The notes under the pieces were generated by a model. The model was not told the DNA's origin and did no database searches. It saw only the letters and a list, made by a program, of their open reading frames with translations. From Fimbriimonadaceae bacterium (GTDB lineage: Bacteria; Armatimonadota; Fimbriimonadia; Fimbriimonadales; Fimbriimonadaceae): 64,000 bases of DNA. Numbering within the stretch: the stretch's first letter is position 1; every line of letters starts with the position of its first letter. The position numbers and the translations under genes are program-made. The stretch is from contig CP075365.1 of the NCBI GenBank assembly GCA_019454125.1, forward strand, positions 1 through 64,000, read 5' to 3'. Of the stretch, positions 44,468-54,197 are shown one piece after another.

Positions 44468-45046
44468 ATGGGCAAAGGCAATCCTTACGAGGGCAACCGA
44501 GCCAGGCTGCAGAGGCTTTCCGACGCTAAGTTCTTTGGCGGCTGGGTCTTGCGCATAGCGGATAAGGCGATCGTCGTCAAGGCGCCGGACGCCCCCGGAT
44601 TCCAGACCGGCGAGACGTTCCACTTCCAGGTCTTTGGCCAAGACGCGAGCCTCGTGTTCCAGGCCCGTTTCGCCAGCGCCATCGGCGACCAAGCGGTGTT
44701 CGAACTCAGCCAGAACCCACGACAGATCCCTTCAAACGAGCAGGCGAGGCGCACCGTGCGAGGCATCACGGCCAACCTTGCCCATCCGTCCGGCTCGGTG
44801 GAACTTGAAATCTTCGACGCCAGTTACGACGGCCTGGGCGTCCTTTGCGCCTTGGAACTTCAGAACGGCGAGACCTACCAGGTCCAGATGCAGTCGCCGG
44901 TCGGCGACCTTCAGGTCTCGGCCACCGTCCGGCACTGCAAACCTGCCGGCGACCGACTCAACCGGTACCGCGTGGGCTTCCAGATCCAGGCCGACTCGCG
45001 GACAGAGCTCGCCCGCTGGCGCTCACAACTCGGGCTCGCCGCCTAG
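44468..45046 (+). CDS. PilZ domain protein (c-di-GMP receptor-like)
   Basis: This 192-residue paralogue of the preceding gene keeps both PilZ marks: RRTVRG near residue 97 and [16 protein letters not shown] near residue 118. The N-terminal half is a beta domain ([18 protein letters not shown]). It likely senses c-di-GMP. It starts 3 bases after the first paralogue and its stop overlaps the convergent ferredoxin gene (CTAG). Confidence 0.72.
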   Translation: MGKGNPYEGNRARLQRLSDAKFFGGWVLRIADKAIVVKAPDAPGFQTGETFHFQVFGQDASLVFQARFASAIGDQAVFELSQNPRQIPSNEQARRTVRGITANLAHPSGSVELEIFDASYDGLGVLCALELQNGETYQVQMQSPVGDLQVSATVRHCKPAGDRLNRYRVGFQIQADSRTELARWRSQLGLAA

Positions 45047-45291
45047 CCGCCGCTGATTTCGGCGGACTTGACCTGGTTCTTTTGGACGTACTCGCGCCAC
45101 TGCTCGGGCACGTCGGTATCGACGAAGATGGCGGAAACGGGGCACTCCGGCTCACAGAGGCCGCAATCGATGCACTCGTCCGGGTGGATGTAAACCATGT
45201 CGTCCCCTTCGTAGATGCAGTCTACGGGGCAGACGGTGATGCAGGATTTGTCCTTGACTCCGATGCAGGGTTCAGTGACGACGTACGGCAT
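45043..45291 (-). CDS. fdxA: Ferredoxin, 7Fe type (3Fe-4S + 4Fe-4S)
   Basis: The 82-residue product starts [20 protein letters not shown] with a C-x7-C-x3-CP pattern, then [17 protein letters not shown] as the second cluster site. The spacing fits the FdxA class. The frame is open for seven more residues upstream, but the ATG at 45291 matches the family start. It is a low-potential electron carrier, partner unknown. Confidence 0.94.
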   Translation of the reverse strand: MPYVVTEPCIGVKDKSCITVCPVDCIYEGDDMVYIHPDECIDCGLCEPECPVSAIFVDTDVPEQWREYVQKNQVKSAEISGG

Positions 45292-45301
45292 TCGAGGGCG
45301 G

Positions 45302-46051
45302 TCAGTGTACACCGAGCGAGCGAGCTTCGCCGGCCGTCCCGTTCGGACTGGACAACGGCTGTGACCCTCCGGGGACCTGGCTCAACGCCGCAAGCCACGC
45401 CTCGATCGCGGGACGAGACGGTTGCTCCCCAAAGTAATTATTGCGGGACGATGCCATCGCGTTCACGATCAGTTTTGCAAGGCCCGCTTCCCGCCGCTGG
45501 CCCTGACCCAAAGCCGCCTCGACCGGTCTGTACACCTGTTCTTCCAGGAGCCTCAGGGCTTCTTCCCTGCCGTGCGGTGAGAGGTCCTCGCAGTCCCGCC
45601 AGACCGCAAGCACGTCCGGGCTGTCCTCGGCAGTCAGCGCCCGGTGAAGCCGCACGAGCGTTTCTGGCAATGGGAGCTCCTCCCCGACCAACGCGGAGAG
45701 CTCGGCGCCCAGCCTTTTGAGCGAGACTTGGAGCCAAGTCGAATAAATGCCTTCCTTGTCGCCAAAGTGATGGTAAAGGGACGGGGCCTTCAGCCCTCCT
45801 TCCGCAAGGATCTCGGCGACGCTGACGCGCGAGTATCCCGAGGCCGTGAACAAACGGTCTGCGGCATCGAACAGGGCTTGGCGCCCACCTTGCCTCCTTC
45901 CCCTGCCCGGGGACTGCCTTTCCACATAGGATGCGAACGAGGTCCGGGCGGGCTTAGTGCCCAGAATTGTCACCTTTCGGGACTTGCGTACGTGGGAAAG
46001 GGGGCAGCGGTAGGCCACAGCGTCCCAGAGCCCCTTTTGGCTATGGCACAA
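45302..46051 (-). CDS. TetR-family transcriptional regulator
   Basis: The DNA-binding domain is at about residues 55-105 ([40 protein letters not shown]). The C-terminal ligand domain is weakly like TetR_C regulators of drug or fatty acid genes. The N-terminal ~45 residues do not look like the family, so the true start is likely further in; a GTG at 45973 is one option. It is divergent from the A-type carrier gene at 46085 with little space. Confidence 0.8.
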   Translation of the reverse strand: MCHSQKGLWDAVAYRCPLSHVRKSRKVTILGTKPARTSFASYVERQSPGRGRRQGGRQALFDAADRLFTASGYSRVSVAEILAEGGLKAPSLYHHFGDKEGIYSTWLQVSLKRLGAELSALVGEELPLPETLVRLHRALTAEDSPDVLAVWRDCEDLSPHGREEALRLLEEQVYRPVEAALGQGQRREAGLAKLIVNAMASSRNNYFGEQPSRPAIEAWLAALSQVPGGSQPLSSPNGTAGEARSLGVH

Positions 46052-46084
46052 TGCCCTTAGCGATCCCGCCGCTGGAGCAAAACT

Positions 46085-46462
46085 ATGTCCATCATTCTCA
46101 CTCCTCGAGCCGCATGTGAACTGAGAGAGCTTATGGTCAGCCAGGGCAAACAGGCTGCCATGCTGCGTGTTTGGGTGCAGGGCGGCGGTTGCTCCGGCCT
46201 CAGCTATGGCATGGCCCTCGACGACGCCCCGGCGGACGATGACGACCAGGTCTTCACTTCCGAAGAGATCCAGGTGGTCGTGGACGGCATGAGCCTGCAG
46301 TATATGGCCGGCGCCACGGTCGACTACGTCGACGACATCATGGGCGGTGGCTTCAAGATCGACAACCCCAATGCGGTGTCATCCTGCGGCTGCGGCTCGT
46401 CCTTCAAGACGGCCGAATCCGAAGGCGGCGCCGGGTGCGGCGGCTGCTGCGGCAGCAACTAA
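46085..46462 (+). CDS. A-type Fe-S carrier with Cys-rich tail
   Basis: The first Cys is in VWVQGGGCSGLSYGMALDD and the paired ones in NPNAVSSCGCGSSF. Unlike the 39.2 kb paralogue, this 125-residue protein ends in GGAGCGGCCGSN, with three extra cysteines. The ribosome site GGAG precedes the ATG. The tail could hold a metal or a cluster on its own; this is an inference. Confidence 0.93.
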   Translation: MSIILTPRAACELRELMVSQGKQAAMLRVWVQGGGCSGLSYGMALDDAPADDDDQVFTSEEIQVVVDGMSLQYMAGATVDYVDDIMGGGFKIDNPNAVSSCGCGSSFKTAESEGGAGCGGCCGSN

Positions 46463-46483
46463 AGGGCGCCCGCCAAGAAGAAG

Positions 46484-46527
46484 CTGGCCTCCTGGGCTCC
46501 CGGGTTCTCCGGAGGACAGGAGGCCAG
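46484..46527. terminator. Bidirectional terminator between A-type carrier and PilZ gene
   Basis: CTGGCCTCCTG (46484-46494) pairs exactly with CAGGAGGCCAG (46517-46527); a second inner stem fills the loop. CGTTTTGG follows on plus, and CTTCTTCTTGG on minus. Confidence 0.75.
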
Positions 46528-46549
46528 ACTCGTTTTGGCTTTGGCTTTC

Positions 46550-46921
46550 TCAGCCCGTGAGCTGTTCGCCCTGGCGCTGGAAGATGGCGTGGACGTAGTC
46601 CACCCATTCCATCCTTTCGCCGCCCGTGGTCGGCAGGCATTTGAAGCCGGTGGCGAAGAGGTCGGAGTCTTCAATCGGAATGCAGTACCGGGCCTCCGCT
46701 TGTACGACAAGCGGCTCCTCGGTCATACGGCCGATCTGCAGAGTGAAGATCTCGCCGACGGCGAACTTGTTGCGAGAGCGGACCTGGAGGCCGCCCAAGC
46801 TCACGTCGATGATCACGGACCGGACAGGCTCAAGCTTCCCCTGCTGGCGCACGATCGCGTACTCAAGAAGTTCGAACCTGGCGTGCCGCCTCTGGTCGCT
46901 GTTTTGCCCTTCAGTGCTCAT
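46550..46921 (-). CDS. PilZ domain protein (123 aa)
   Basis: This is a single PilZ domain with both marks: RRHARFELLEYAIV (RxxxR) and IIDVSLGGLQVRSRNKFAVG. It ends with VDYVHAIFQRQGEQLTG. It probably binds c-di-GMP. It lies just downstream of the HD-GYP phosphodiesterase gene on the same strand (75 bases between), a sensible pair for control of motility. Confidence 0.85.
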   Translation of the reverse strand: MSTEGQNSDQRRHARFELLEYAIVRQQGKLEPVRSVIIDVSLGGLQVRSRNKFAVGEIFTLQIGRMTEEPLVVQAEARYCIPIEDSDLFATGFKCLPTTGGERMEWVDYVHAIFQRQGEQLTG

Positions 46922-46995
46922 GGTCTCGTCCCTACAAGTCGGTCTTGTTCAAAGCCTAGTGGAATAGTCGGAACCTAGAATCTGTGTCATTAGGT

Positions 46996-49272
46996 TCAGG
47001 CCGCCTCAGCCAGGCCGTCCTGCCTTTGAGGGATCACGCCGTGCCGCTCCACGACCTTGATGAGGGCGTTCAGGGCGGCCGGGTCGATCTTCCCTTCCAT
47101 CACCTCACTGAGCATGATGTCCAACACCTCCTGCGTCTCGATCTTCTTGCGATAAGCACGGCTGGAGGTCATCGCGTCGAAAATGTCGGCCACGGTGGCG
47201 ATGCGCACGCTCACGGAGATTTCGTCGCCCTTCAACCCGTCGGGGTACCCGCTTCCGTCCAGCTTCTCGTGGTGGCCGCGGATAATGGGGATGCACTCTT
47301 CGAACGGCTTGATGCCGCCCATGATGTTCGCGCCCAGAACCGGGTGGAGCTTGATGATGTCGAACTCCTCGTTTGTGAGGCGGGCCGGCTTGGTGAGGAC
47401 GGCGTCGGGGATACCGATCTTGCCGATATCGTGCACGAGCAGGCCCATCTCCAAGATCCGGAGTTCATACGGGCCGAGGCCCATTTCCTCCCCGACCCAG
47501 ACGCCGTACTGCATGACCCGCTCGGAGTGGCCCGCCGTATAGATGTCCTTGGCTTCTATGGCCCTCACCATCGCGCGGACGACTTCGCCCAAGTTGTCCT
47601 CAAGTTCGGCAAGGGCACGGGATAGCAGGGCGTTCTTCTGGGTCACCTCGGCGTTCATGGTGCGCAGCTCCTGTTCCGCCTTCCGCTGTTGGGTCATGTC
47701 CAGACAGAAGGAGAGCATGTGCCGGAAGGCCCCGTCCGGCCCCGTCACGGGCGCCACGCGGGTCTCGACCACCTGGTTCTTCCCCTTTGACCCCACCACG
47801 CGGCAGTCAAAGGTCGTGGACGTCTGGCTCCGCTCCGCGCCCTCCAGCTCCTGCTGGACCCGCCAGCGGTCCGCCGGATGGACGCGGGCGACAAACGCCT
47901 CGATCTGGTTCTCGCCCGGCTTCGCGTCAAAAAACTCCTGCCACGTCCGGTTGCTGAAGAGACCCGCCCCACGGGCATAGGCGAAGAGGCTGATCGGCAT
48001 CGCTTCCACCAGGTTCCCATAGTCGTTTTGAACCTGGTTGCTCTCCTCCACCGCCTCGACCAAGCGCTCGTCCTGCCCGGACGTCACCCGAAGCACCACG
48101 ATACAGCCGATCGCCAAGACCAGGGCCACGATCGAGATGCGGGCATAGCGCTGCACCGCCTCACGCTGCGAGGATTGCAGGCGGGCGATCTCTTCCTCGG
48201 TGTTCGCAGTCTCGTTATTAAGCCGCACGAGGACTGGCCGGGCTATTTCGGCCGCTCGGGCAGGGTCCGTGTCTTTGATCTTATCGAGGGCGTGGATCAG
48301 CCAAGCCTTCTTCTGCTGGACCAAGAGCTTCCCGAGTTGCCCGGCCTCCCTTTCCCAGTTCGGCGTCCCCAGGACGACCTGCTCCAACGTCCACTCCGTC
48401 CTGCGTAAAACCTCCCAGCCCGCTCGCTCCCGATCCAGGCTCTTATCGATCGCGGCTCCAGAGAGGCCGGCATAGGTGGATTCCACGACCACGATGCTCA
48501 CGCCGATCACGAGGCCGGAGATGAGCAGCCTGCGGCGGAACCGACGGACTTCCGCCGTCTGGCTCGAGTGGGCCGCATTGTAGTCCGGGCGGCTGGTCGC
48601 CAGCGAGACCAAGAACGCGAGGATCGTGACCACGATGCACCCGACAAGGGTGATCGAATTGGTGTGGTCCAGCTCCTCCTTCAAGTAGCTGTAGGGACGG
48701 TCCACACCGACGAGTCCCACGATCTGGCCCTGGGCGTCCCGGATCGGGGCGAAGGCCGAAATGGCGACGCCTCGACGGCTCCCGATCGGCCGCAACTCAA
48801 CGCTGCCCATTCCGTTCCGGTAGGCCTCGGACATTGCCGACGGGTCGCGCAGCACCTTGTCCAGAAAGGGCGACCGGTCCTCCATGCCATCGTGGTTGGC
48901 GTCCCCCACCGGGGTCGTGTCCAGCACGTAGATAAAACCGCTCTTTGACCTGCGGACCGTATAGATGGCGCTGACGTTCGCAGTGGCCGAAAAGACCTGG
49001 GCGAGGCGGTCGATCTGCTGCCAATAGGAGTCAAGCTTCGCGTCGCTGGGCGACTTTAAGGCATCGTGGGCGACCGGGTCGATTTGCTGGGCCGCGAGCC
49101 GCGCGATGCTTGAGAGTTCGTCCGCATGGGAACTCTTGGTCGCTTCCAGGGCTCGGTTCGAGACGAAAAGGCACGCGAAGACGCCGACGGCCGAGAAGCA
49201 AAGGCCGTTCACGAACTTGGCCTTCGTCACAAACGTTTTGGCGAACCGGAAGCCCTTCAGTAAAAATGACAC
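46996..49272 (-). CDS. Membrane sensor with PAS and HD-GYP phosphodiesterase domains
   Basis: The 758 residues have a TM near 20-40, a Cache-like extracellular domain (about 45-195: VSAIYTVRRSKSGFIYVLDT, GVAISAFAPIRDAQGQIVGL), a TM near 205-225, a second TM pair with a four-helix region (about 245-395), a PAS domain (about 415-535), and HD-GYP (about 550-740) with VHDIGKIGIPDAVL and IIRGHHEKLDGSGYPDGLKG. The catalytic residues look intact, so it should degrade c-di-GMP. The GTG start touches a strong hairpin. Confidence 0.9.
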   Translation of the reverse strand: MSFLLKGFRFAKTFVTKAKFVNGLCFSAVGVFACLFVSNRALEATKSSHADELSSIARLAAQQIDPVAHDALKSPSDAKLDSYWQQIDRLAQVFSATANVSAIYTVRRSKSGFIYVLDTTPVGDANHDGMEDRSPFLDKVLRDPSAMSEAYRNGMGSVELRPIGSRRGVAISAFAPIRDAQGQIVGLVGVDRPYSYLKEELDHTNSITLVGCIVVTILAFLVSLATSRPDYNAAHSSQTAEVRRFRRRLLISGLVIGVSIVVVESTYAGLSGAAIDKSLDRERAGWEVLRRTEWTLEQVVLGTPNWEREAGQLGKLLVQQKKAWLIHALDKIKDTDPARAAEIARPVLVRLNNETANTEEEIARLQSSQREAVQRYARISIVALVLAIGCIVVLRVTSGQDERLVEAVEESNQVQNDYGNLVEAMPISLFAYARGAGLFSNRTWQEFFDAKPGENQIEAFVARVHPADRWRVQQELEGAERSQTSTTFDCRVVGSKGKNQVVETRVAPVTGPDGAFRHMLSFCLDMTQQRKAEQELRTMNAEVTQKNALLSRALAELEDNLGEVVRAMVRAIEAKDIYTAGHSERVMQYGVWVGEEMGLGPYELRILEMGLLVHDIGKIGIPDAVLTKPARLTNEEFDIIKLHPVLGANIMGGIKPFEECIPIIRGHHEKLDGSGYPDGLKGDEISVSVRIATVADIFDAMTSSRAYRKKIETQEVLDIMLSEVMEGKIDPAALNALIKVVERHGVIPQRQDGLAEAA

Positions 49273-49305
49273 GGTGCCCTACCCGTGTTTTCGGATAGGG
49301 CACCG
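49272..49305 (-). terminator. Hairpin at the start of the HD-GYP gene (terminator or RBS-blocking stem)
   Basis: CGGTGCCCTACCCG (49272-49285) pairs with CGGATAGGGCACCG (49292-49305), one mismatch. On the minus strand it follows the copper-amine-oxidase-N gene and is followed by TGTCATTTTTAC, so it could end that transcript. It also covers the ribosome site and first base of the HD-GYP GTG. Confidence 0.6.
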
Positions 49306-49336
49306 CGAAAAGCAACGTGCCGAAGCAGCCTTTCCC

Positions 49337-50836
49337 TTACTTTTTGTCGCTTTTTGTGACGACGACGTGTCGGGTCTCGGGGTCGAACTGTACGTCGAGG
49401 CCGAGCGCCAACTTGATGAAGCTGAGCGGGACGATCGACCGTCCAAGCTCGAGGAACGGCTTGCGCTCCATGCGGAGGCTCTTGCCGTCCAGCTTCGCGT
49501 TGGCATCGCCGATCGTGAAAGTGAGTTCCACGCCCTGACCCTTCGCGTCGACCCGCTTAGCCTCGTGGTCCCACTTGACCTTGCCCCCTTCGTGCTCGAA
49601 GAGGTGACGGAAGGGGGCAAGGGCGACCCCGTCCTCAGCCCTCGGGGAAACGTCGAAATCGACCTTGTCGCCGTCGATGTAAACGTCGAAGGTTCCGCTG
49701 TAAGGCAGCTTCTTCCCGTATTCGACGCTGAGTCTGGCCGGTTTCGGCGAGATAACGGCCTTCGGCGCGGTCTTCGGCGCGGTCTTCGGCGCGGTCTTCG
49801 GCGCGACCACCGCTTTCGGCGCAGTTTTCGGCGTGATCACGGCCTTCGGTGCAGTCTTCGGTCCGACGACGGGTTCCGCCAGCGGCTTCACCTCGACGGC
49901 CGGTTCTGCCGCGGGCTTCACTTCAACGACGGTCGGTTCGGATTCGAGGGCGATGGCCCCCGGCTGGCGAGGAGCAATGGTGGCGGGCTTAACCGGCTTC
50001 GCTCCGACGACCCGCTTGCCCGTCGGGAGCATGGTCCGCAAATCGGAGATCATGGCCCCGTCCTTGGGAACCTTCGGCGGCGCGACCTTCTTCGAAACGA
50101 CGGCGGTCCCGACGTTCTCGGCGAGTTCCAGGGCTTCAGGCTTCGCCTTCGGAGCGACGACGGCTGCTTCCGGCTCGGCGGTGATGGGCGGTTGGCGGTT
50201 CGTGCGGCCGCCGGGGTTGTTCACGTAGACCCGCATTCTCTGGGTCTTGTGGGTGCGGCTGGCCTCGTCGACCACCCACGCCTCGACCTCGTGCCATCCG
50301 TTGCCGACCGCTGTGGTGTCCCAAAGGAAGGTGTACGGCGGGTAGTTGCGGAGCGACTTGAACTGGTCGTCCACGAAGAAGCTGACATAGACGTTCTTCA
50401 TGTCGACCTTGAAGCCGACGCTGATCTCGACGTCGCCTTGCACCGTCGTCCCGGCCTTGGGCTGGGCGAGGAAGACCTGGCCGCCGGCCAAGCGGTCGAC
50501 TTGGACGCGCATCCGCTTGGAACCCAGCACCTTGCCGGCCGCGTCGTAGAGCCGAATCTCGATCTGGTTCTCGCCGTCGGGGAGCTTCGCCTCTTCCATG
50601 GTGAAGCTGACTTCGCCCGAGGTCGAGTTATCCGTGACCGGCTTGGTGGCAAAGCTCACGCCGTTCACACGGAGTTCCACGATCGCGGCGGCGGCACCGC
50701 TATAGCGCACGGAAAGGGTCTTCGAGTCTGGACGTTGGACGACGACGGTCGCCTCCTGGGCGGTCGCCCAACCGAGCCCCGCCATTCCGGCGAGCACAAC
50801 CATCAAGTAGAGTCGGGTGATCCGTTTCCTCAGCAT
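49337..50836 (-). CDS. Secreted protein with copper-amine-oxidase N-like domain and Ig-like domains
   Basis: The signal peptide (LYLMVVLAGMAGLGWATAQE) is followed by one or two Ig-like domains (about 30-215: ELRVNGVSFATKPVTDNST, NGWHEVEAWVVDEASRT), a long Pro/Ala/Lys linker with PKTAPKAV repeats, and a C-terminal Cu_amine_oxidN1 domain (about 380-499: AEDGVALAPFRHLFEHEGGK, FLELGRSIVPLSFIKLALGL). That domain is a wall- or protein-binding module, not an enzyme. I use the ATG at 50836 because AAGGA lies upstream; the frame is open 21 codons further. Confidence 0.8.
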   Translation of the reverse strand: MLRKRITRLYLMVVLAGMAGLGWATAQEATVVVQRPDSKTLSVRYSGAAAAIVELRVNGVSFATKPVTDNSTSGEVSFTMEEAKLPDGENQIEIRLYDAAGKVLGSKRMRVQVDRLAGGQVFLAQPKAGTTVQGDVEISVGFKVDMKNVYVSFFVDDQFKSLRNYPPYTFLWDTTAVGNGWHEVEAWVVDEASRTHKTQRMRVYVNNPGGRTNRQPPITAEPEAAVVAPKAKPEALELAENVGTAVVSKKVAPPKVPKDGAMISDLRTMLPTGKRVVGAKPVKPATIAPRQPGAIALESEPTVVEVKPAAEPAVEVKPLAEPVVGPKTAPKAVITPKTAPKAVVAPKTAPKTAPKTAPKAVISPKPARLSVEYGKKLPYSGTFDVYIDGDKVDFDVSPRAEDGVALAPFRHLFEHEGGKVKWDHEAKRVDAKGQGVELTFTIGDANAKLDGKSLRMERKPFLELGRSIVPLSFIKLALGLDVQFDPETRHVVVTKSDKK

Positions 50837-50979
50837 CGATCGAGATCCTTGGCAAGCGCCAAACATGCCTATTCTCCTCATCAGGGACGGGTCCGTCAAG
50901 GCCCTAGGTGCGATATTCTGTTGATAAAGGCGTATTAGACTCGATTTCTAGACTCCTAGGACTCTCGAAAGCAAAAATC

Positions 50980-52146
50980 ATGGGGGCATTAGCGGACTAC
51001 GTCGCAAAAGAAGACGGCGGTTTTCAGTGGCGTCTTGCGGGGCCGGACTGGATCCATTTGCAAAGCCATAACTGGAAAGGGTTCCTTTGGTCGCACGACC
51101 TCGTGTGCAAATGGCCACAAGACGGCCAAGGCCGCGGCCCCGTCTTTTTGCACGTCACCGGTGGGGAGCCGAACCCGACAGACCTTGACTGGGCGCAGCG
51201 CCTCGCCGACATTTCCGGTTGCGGCGTCGCCACCCTTTTCCAAATTCCAAACCAGCCCCTTTTCGACCGGGTCGAAGACGATTTGATCGCGCATACGTTC
51301 GAGCAATTCCTGGATTCCGGCGACCCCTCTTGGCCGCTGCTCTTACCGATGGTCAAGAGCGCTTTCGCGGCGATGCGCGCGCTCCGCGAGCACAAACCAG
51401 ACATCGCGAGTTTTGTGGTGGGCGGGGCCAGCAAGCGCGGATGGACAAGCTGGCTGTGCTCTGCCGTCGCGGACCTCGACCTTGTCTCCGGCATTGTGCC
51501 GATGGTCTTCGACAACCTCAAGTTTCGGGAACAGCTCGAAAAGCAGATGAGGGACTGGGGGTGTTTCAGCCCGATGATCGAGGACTATACAGGCCGAGAA
51601 CTCGATTTAAGCCTTGACGAGGATGAAGGCTCCGAACTCTTAAGGATCGTGGACCCTGCCTCCTACCTCCCCTCCATAAAAGCCCCCGTCCTCATGGTCC
51701 ATGGCGCGAACGACCCGTACTGGACCACCGATGCCTTAAGTCTCTATTGGGACGCAATCTCTGCCCCGAAATCGGTCGTGGTCGTCCCCAACATGGGCCA
51801 TGGCTGGGGCGCCACGGAGTTTTGGACGCCGACCGTCGCGAAATTCCTCCAGCTTCAAGGAGCCCTGCCCCGAGTCGATTGGGACGCCGAGCCTGCTGCA
51901 AAGTCCGGCCCATGCACCCTACTGAGGTCAGAGGTGTGGGCCGCCACGAGCGAGACCCGAAACTTTTCTCAATCAGAATGGAGCCCCATTCTCGACCACT
52001 TCCAGCTCTTAGAACTTTATGAGGCCCGTGAATGGCCGAGCCTTCCGACGGCCGTCTTTCCCCTCGCCCACTATGGGCACGAAGGAACGAGCTTCCCCGT
52101 CTCTGCCCCCGTTAAAGTGTTCATGCCTCGGCGCTCTCAGCCGTGA
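50980..52146 (+). CDS. PhoPQ-activated pathogenicity-related (PqaA-like) alpha/beta hydrolase
   Basis: This 388-residue protein has the PqaA nucleophile region [20 protein letters not shown], an acid region in [20 protein letters not shown] and a His in [15 protein letters not shown]. The N-terminal [20 protein letters not shown] is family-like. The natural role of PqaA proteins is unclear. No secretion signal is present from this ATG. The frame is open upstream to a GTG at 50908. The last 26 bases overlap the convergent queF gene. Confidence 0.82.
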   Translation: MGALADYVAKEDGGFQWRLAGPDWIHLQSHNWKGFLWSHDLVCKWPQDGQGRGPVFLHVTGGEPNPTDLDWAQRLADISGCGVATLFQIPNQPLFDRVEDDLIAHTFEQFLDSGDPSWPLLLPMVKSAFAAMRALREHKPDIASFVVGGASKRGWTSWLCSAVADLDLVSGIVPMVFDNLKFREQLEKQMRDWGCFSPMIEDYTGRELDLSLDEDEGSELLRIVDPASYLPSIKAPVLMVHGANDPYWTTDALSLYWDAISAPKSVVVVPNMGHGWGATEFWTPTVAKFLQLQGALPRVDWDAEPAAKSGPCTLLRSEVWAATSETRNFSQSEWSPILDHFQLLELYEAREWPSLPTAVFPLAHYGHEGTSFPVSAPVKVFMPRRSQP

Positions 52147-52525
52147 CCACGCTGCTGATCCCGCCACGGACGTTAAACCGCCCGGTCACCTTCATCCGTC
52201 GCGGTTTGCACGCCGCCACAAGTTCGTCAAGGATCCGGTTCACCACCCCTTCGTAGTAAATCCCTTGGTCGCGAAAGCTGTAGTAGTAAAGCTTTAAGGA
52301 CTTGAGCTCAAGGCACACTTGGTCCGGCACGTACTCCAGCTCAATCGTGGCAAAGTCCGGCTGGCCCGTCTTCGGGCAGACGCTGGTGAATTCGGGGCAG
52401 ACGTGAAGGATCGTGTAGTCACGCCCGGGGTTGGGGTTGGGAAAGGTTTCGAGGATGTCCGACACGGGTTCCCCAGCATACCGAGGCTCGCGCAACGTGC
52501 GGGCTTTTGGTACAGTGACACCCAA
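52121..52525 (-). CDS. queF: NADPH-dependent 7-cyano-7-deazaguanine reductase QueF
   Basis: QueF makes preQ1 for queuosine in tRNA. The catalytic Cys is in [20 protein letters not shown] and the QueF motif in [20 protein letters not shown]. At 134 residues it is the short unimodular type. The TTG start at 52525 abuts the fabD ATG on the other strand; a shorter N-terminus is possible. No other queuosine genes are present. Confidence 0.93.
   Translation of the reverse strand: MGVTVPKARTLREPRYAGEPVSDILETFPNPNPGRDYTILHVCPEFTSVCPKTGQPDFATIELEYVPDQVCLELKSLKLYYYSFRDQGIYYEGVVNRILDELVAACKPRRMKVTGRFNVRGGISSVVTAESAEA
52511..52516 (+). promoter_or_regulatory. -10 box 8 bases before fabD
   Basis: TACAGT (52511-52516), eight bases, then the fabD ATG. 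No ribosome site is seen, so the fab operon mRNA is probably leaderless. Confidence 0.5.
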
Positions 52526-53472
52526 TGTACGCCGTCGTCTTCCCCGGACAAGGGTCGCAACACCCCGGCATGGGGCTGGACCTCTATCAAAACTCCCCTG
52601 CCGCCAAGGCCGTTTTTGAAGAGGCGGGCCAAGCCACTGGGATCGACCTCCCCCACCTGATGTTCGAGACTCCCGAAGAGGTCCTGCGCGAAACGCAGAA
52701 CGCCCAACTGGCCCTCTATGTCGTCGGTTTGGCCGCTTGGAGGGCCTTGCGCGAGGAAGTCTCGGTGGAGCCGGCCGCCTTCGCGGGCCACAGCCTTGGC
52801 GAATATACGGCGATCGTCGCCGCCGGCGTCCTCCCGATCGGCGAGGGCGCGCGCCTGGTGCGGCGGCGCGGCGAGCTTATGGCGACCGTCGGGCGCAGCC
52901 GCCCCGGCACCATGGCCGCCGTCCTCGGAATGGACGGCCCGGAGATCGACGTCATCTGCCGCGAGGTGGAGGCGTGCGGCGAGGTCGTGGTGGCCAACGA
53001 CAACAGCCCGGGACAGGTCGTTATCAGTGGCGACCTCGACGCAGTGCAAAGCGCCAGCGCGACCCTCCTGGAGCGGGGGGCGCGCCGTGTGGTGCCGCTC
53101 AACGTCAGTGGCGCCTTTCACAGCCCCCTTATGGAGGAAGCCGCGACCCAGCTGGGCGAAGCCCTGCGCGCCGCGCCCTTCGGCCAAACGCCGCAGAAGA
53201 CCCCGGTCTACGCAAACGTCTCCGCCGAGAAGGTCACGGACCCGATGGACTGGCCTAGCCTCTTGGAGCACCAGATGTCGCGGCCGGTCCGCTGGACAGA
53301 AAGCATCCGGGCCATGGTGGAGAGCGGGATCGACAGGTTCGTCGAGTGCGGCTCCGGCGAGGTCCTTTCGAAGCTCGTGAAACGGATCGAGAAGGCGGTC
53401 GAGTGCTTCCGGGTGGTCGATATGGCGACCCTCGCCCAGACGACTGCCCTGCTCAAGGAGGCGCGGGGTTGA
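52525..53472 (+). CDS. fabD: Malonyl-CoA:ACP transacylase
   Basis: Start [20 protein letters not shown], active Ser in [18 protein letters not shown], then the His region [20 protein letters not shown], 315 residues. It loads malonyl onto ACP. It is the first gene of fabD-fabG-acpP-fabF. Confidence 0.97.
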   Translation: MYAVVFPGQGSQHPGMGLDLYQNSPAAKAVFEEAGQATGIDLPHLMFETPEEVLRETQNAQLALYVVGLAAWRALREEVSVEPAAFAGHSLGEYTAIVAAGVLPIGEGARLVRRRGELMATVGRSRPGTMAAVLGMDGPEIDVICREVEACGEVVVANDNSPGQVVISGDLDAVQSASATLLERGARRVVPLNVSGAFHSPLMEEAATQLGEALRAAPFGQTPQKTPVYANVSAEKVTDPMDWPSLLEHQMSRPVRWTESIRAMVESGIDRFVECGSGEVLSKLVKRIEKAVECFRVVDMATLAQTTALLKEARG

Positions 53473-54197
53473 GGCTTCACGAGAAGATCGTCGTGGTCAC
53501 GGGCGCGAGCCGCGGCATCGGCCGCGCCGTCGCCACCGCCTTCGGCCACGAAGGGGCGGTGGTCGTCTGCGTGGCAACGACCCAGGAGAACGCGGACTCT
53601 ACCGCGATCGGGATCGAAGGGGCGGTCGGCTTCGGGTGCGACGTCTCCGACGCGGGTGCCGTGGAGACGCTCTTCTCGCGCATCGAGAAAGAGGTCGGGA
53701 CACCCTATGCCCTCGTCAACAACGCGGGCGTCACCCGCGACGCGCTCATGATCCGCATGAAGGACGAGGACTGGGACCGAGTGCTCGCGGTCAACCTCAA
53801 AGGCGCCTTCCTTTGCACCCGTGCCGTCGCCAAGCCGATGATGAAAGCACGCGAGGGACGCATCGTGAACGTCTCCAGCGTGGTTGGGGTTTCCGGCGCG
53901 GCCGGCCAGGCGAACTACGCGGCGAGCAAAGCGGGCCTGATCGGCCTGACCAAAGCCACCGCCAAAGAACTCGGCGGCAGGGGCATCACGTGCAACGCGG
54001 TCGCGCCAGGGTTCATCGAGACGGACATGACCTCCGGGCTCACCCCCGAGTTCCGAGAGCACGTGGAAAAGACGTCCGCGCTCGGAAGGTTGGGCACGCC
54101 GGAAGACGTGGCCGCCGCCATCCTCTTCTTCTGCGCGCCGGAATCGGCCTATATCACGGGACAGGTCCTCTCGGTGGACGGCGGCCTCCCGCTATAA
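53469..54197 (+). CDS. fabG: 3-oxoacyl-ACP reductase
   Basis: The NADPH loop VVTGASRGIGRAVATAFGHE and the catalytic triad in VNVSSVVGVSGAAGQANYAA followed by SKAGL mark FabG, 242 residues. The start is TTG at 53469, overlapping the fabD TGA (TTGA). The end ITGQVLSVDGGLPL is typical. Confidence 0.96.
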   Translation: MRLHEKIVVVTGASRGIGRAVATAFGHEGAVVVCVATTQENADSTAIGIEGAVGFGCDVSDAGAVETLFSRIEKEVGTPYALVNNAGVTRDALMIRMKDEDWDRVLAVNLKGAFLCTRAVAKPMMKAREGRIVNVSSVVGVSGAAGQANYAASKAGLIGLTKATAKELGGRGITCNAVAPGFIETDMTSGLTPEFREHVEKTSALGRLGTPEDVAAAILFFCAPESAYITGQVLSVDGGLPL

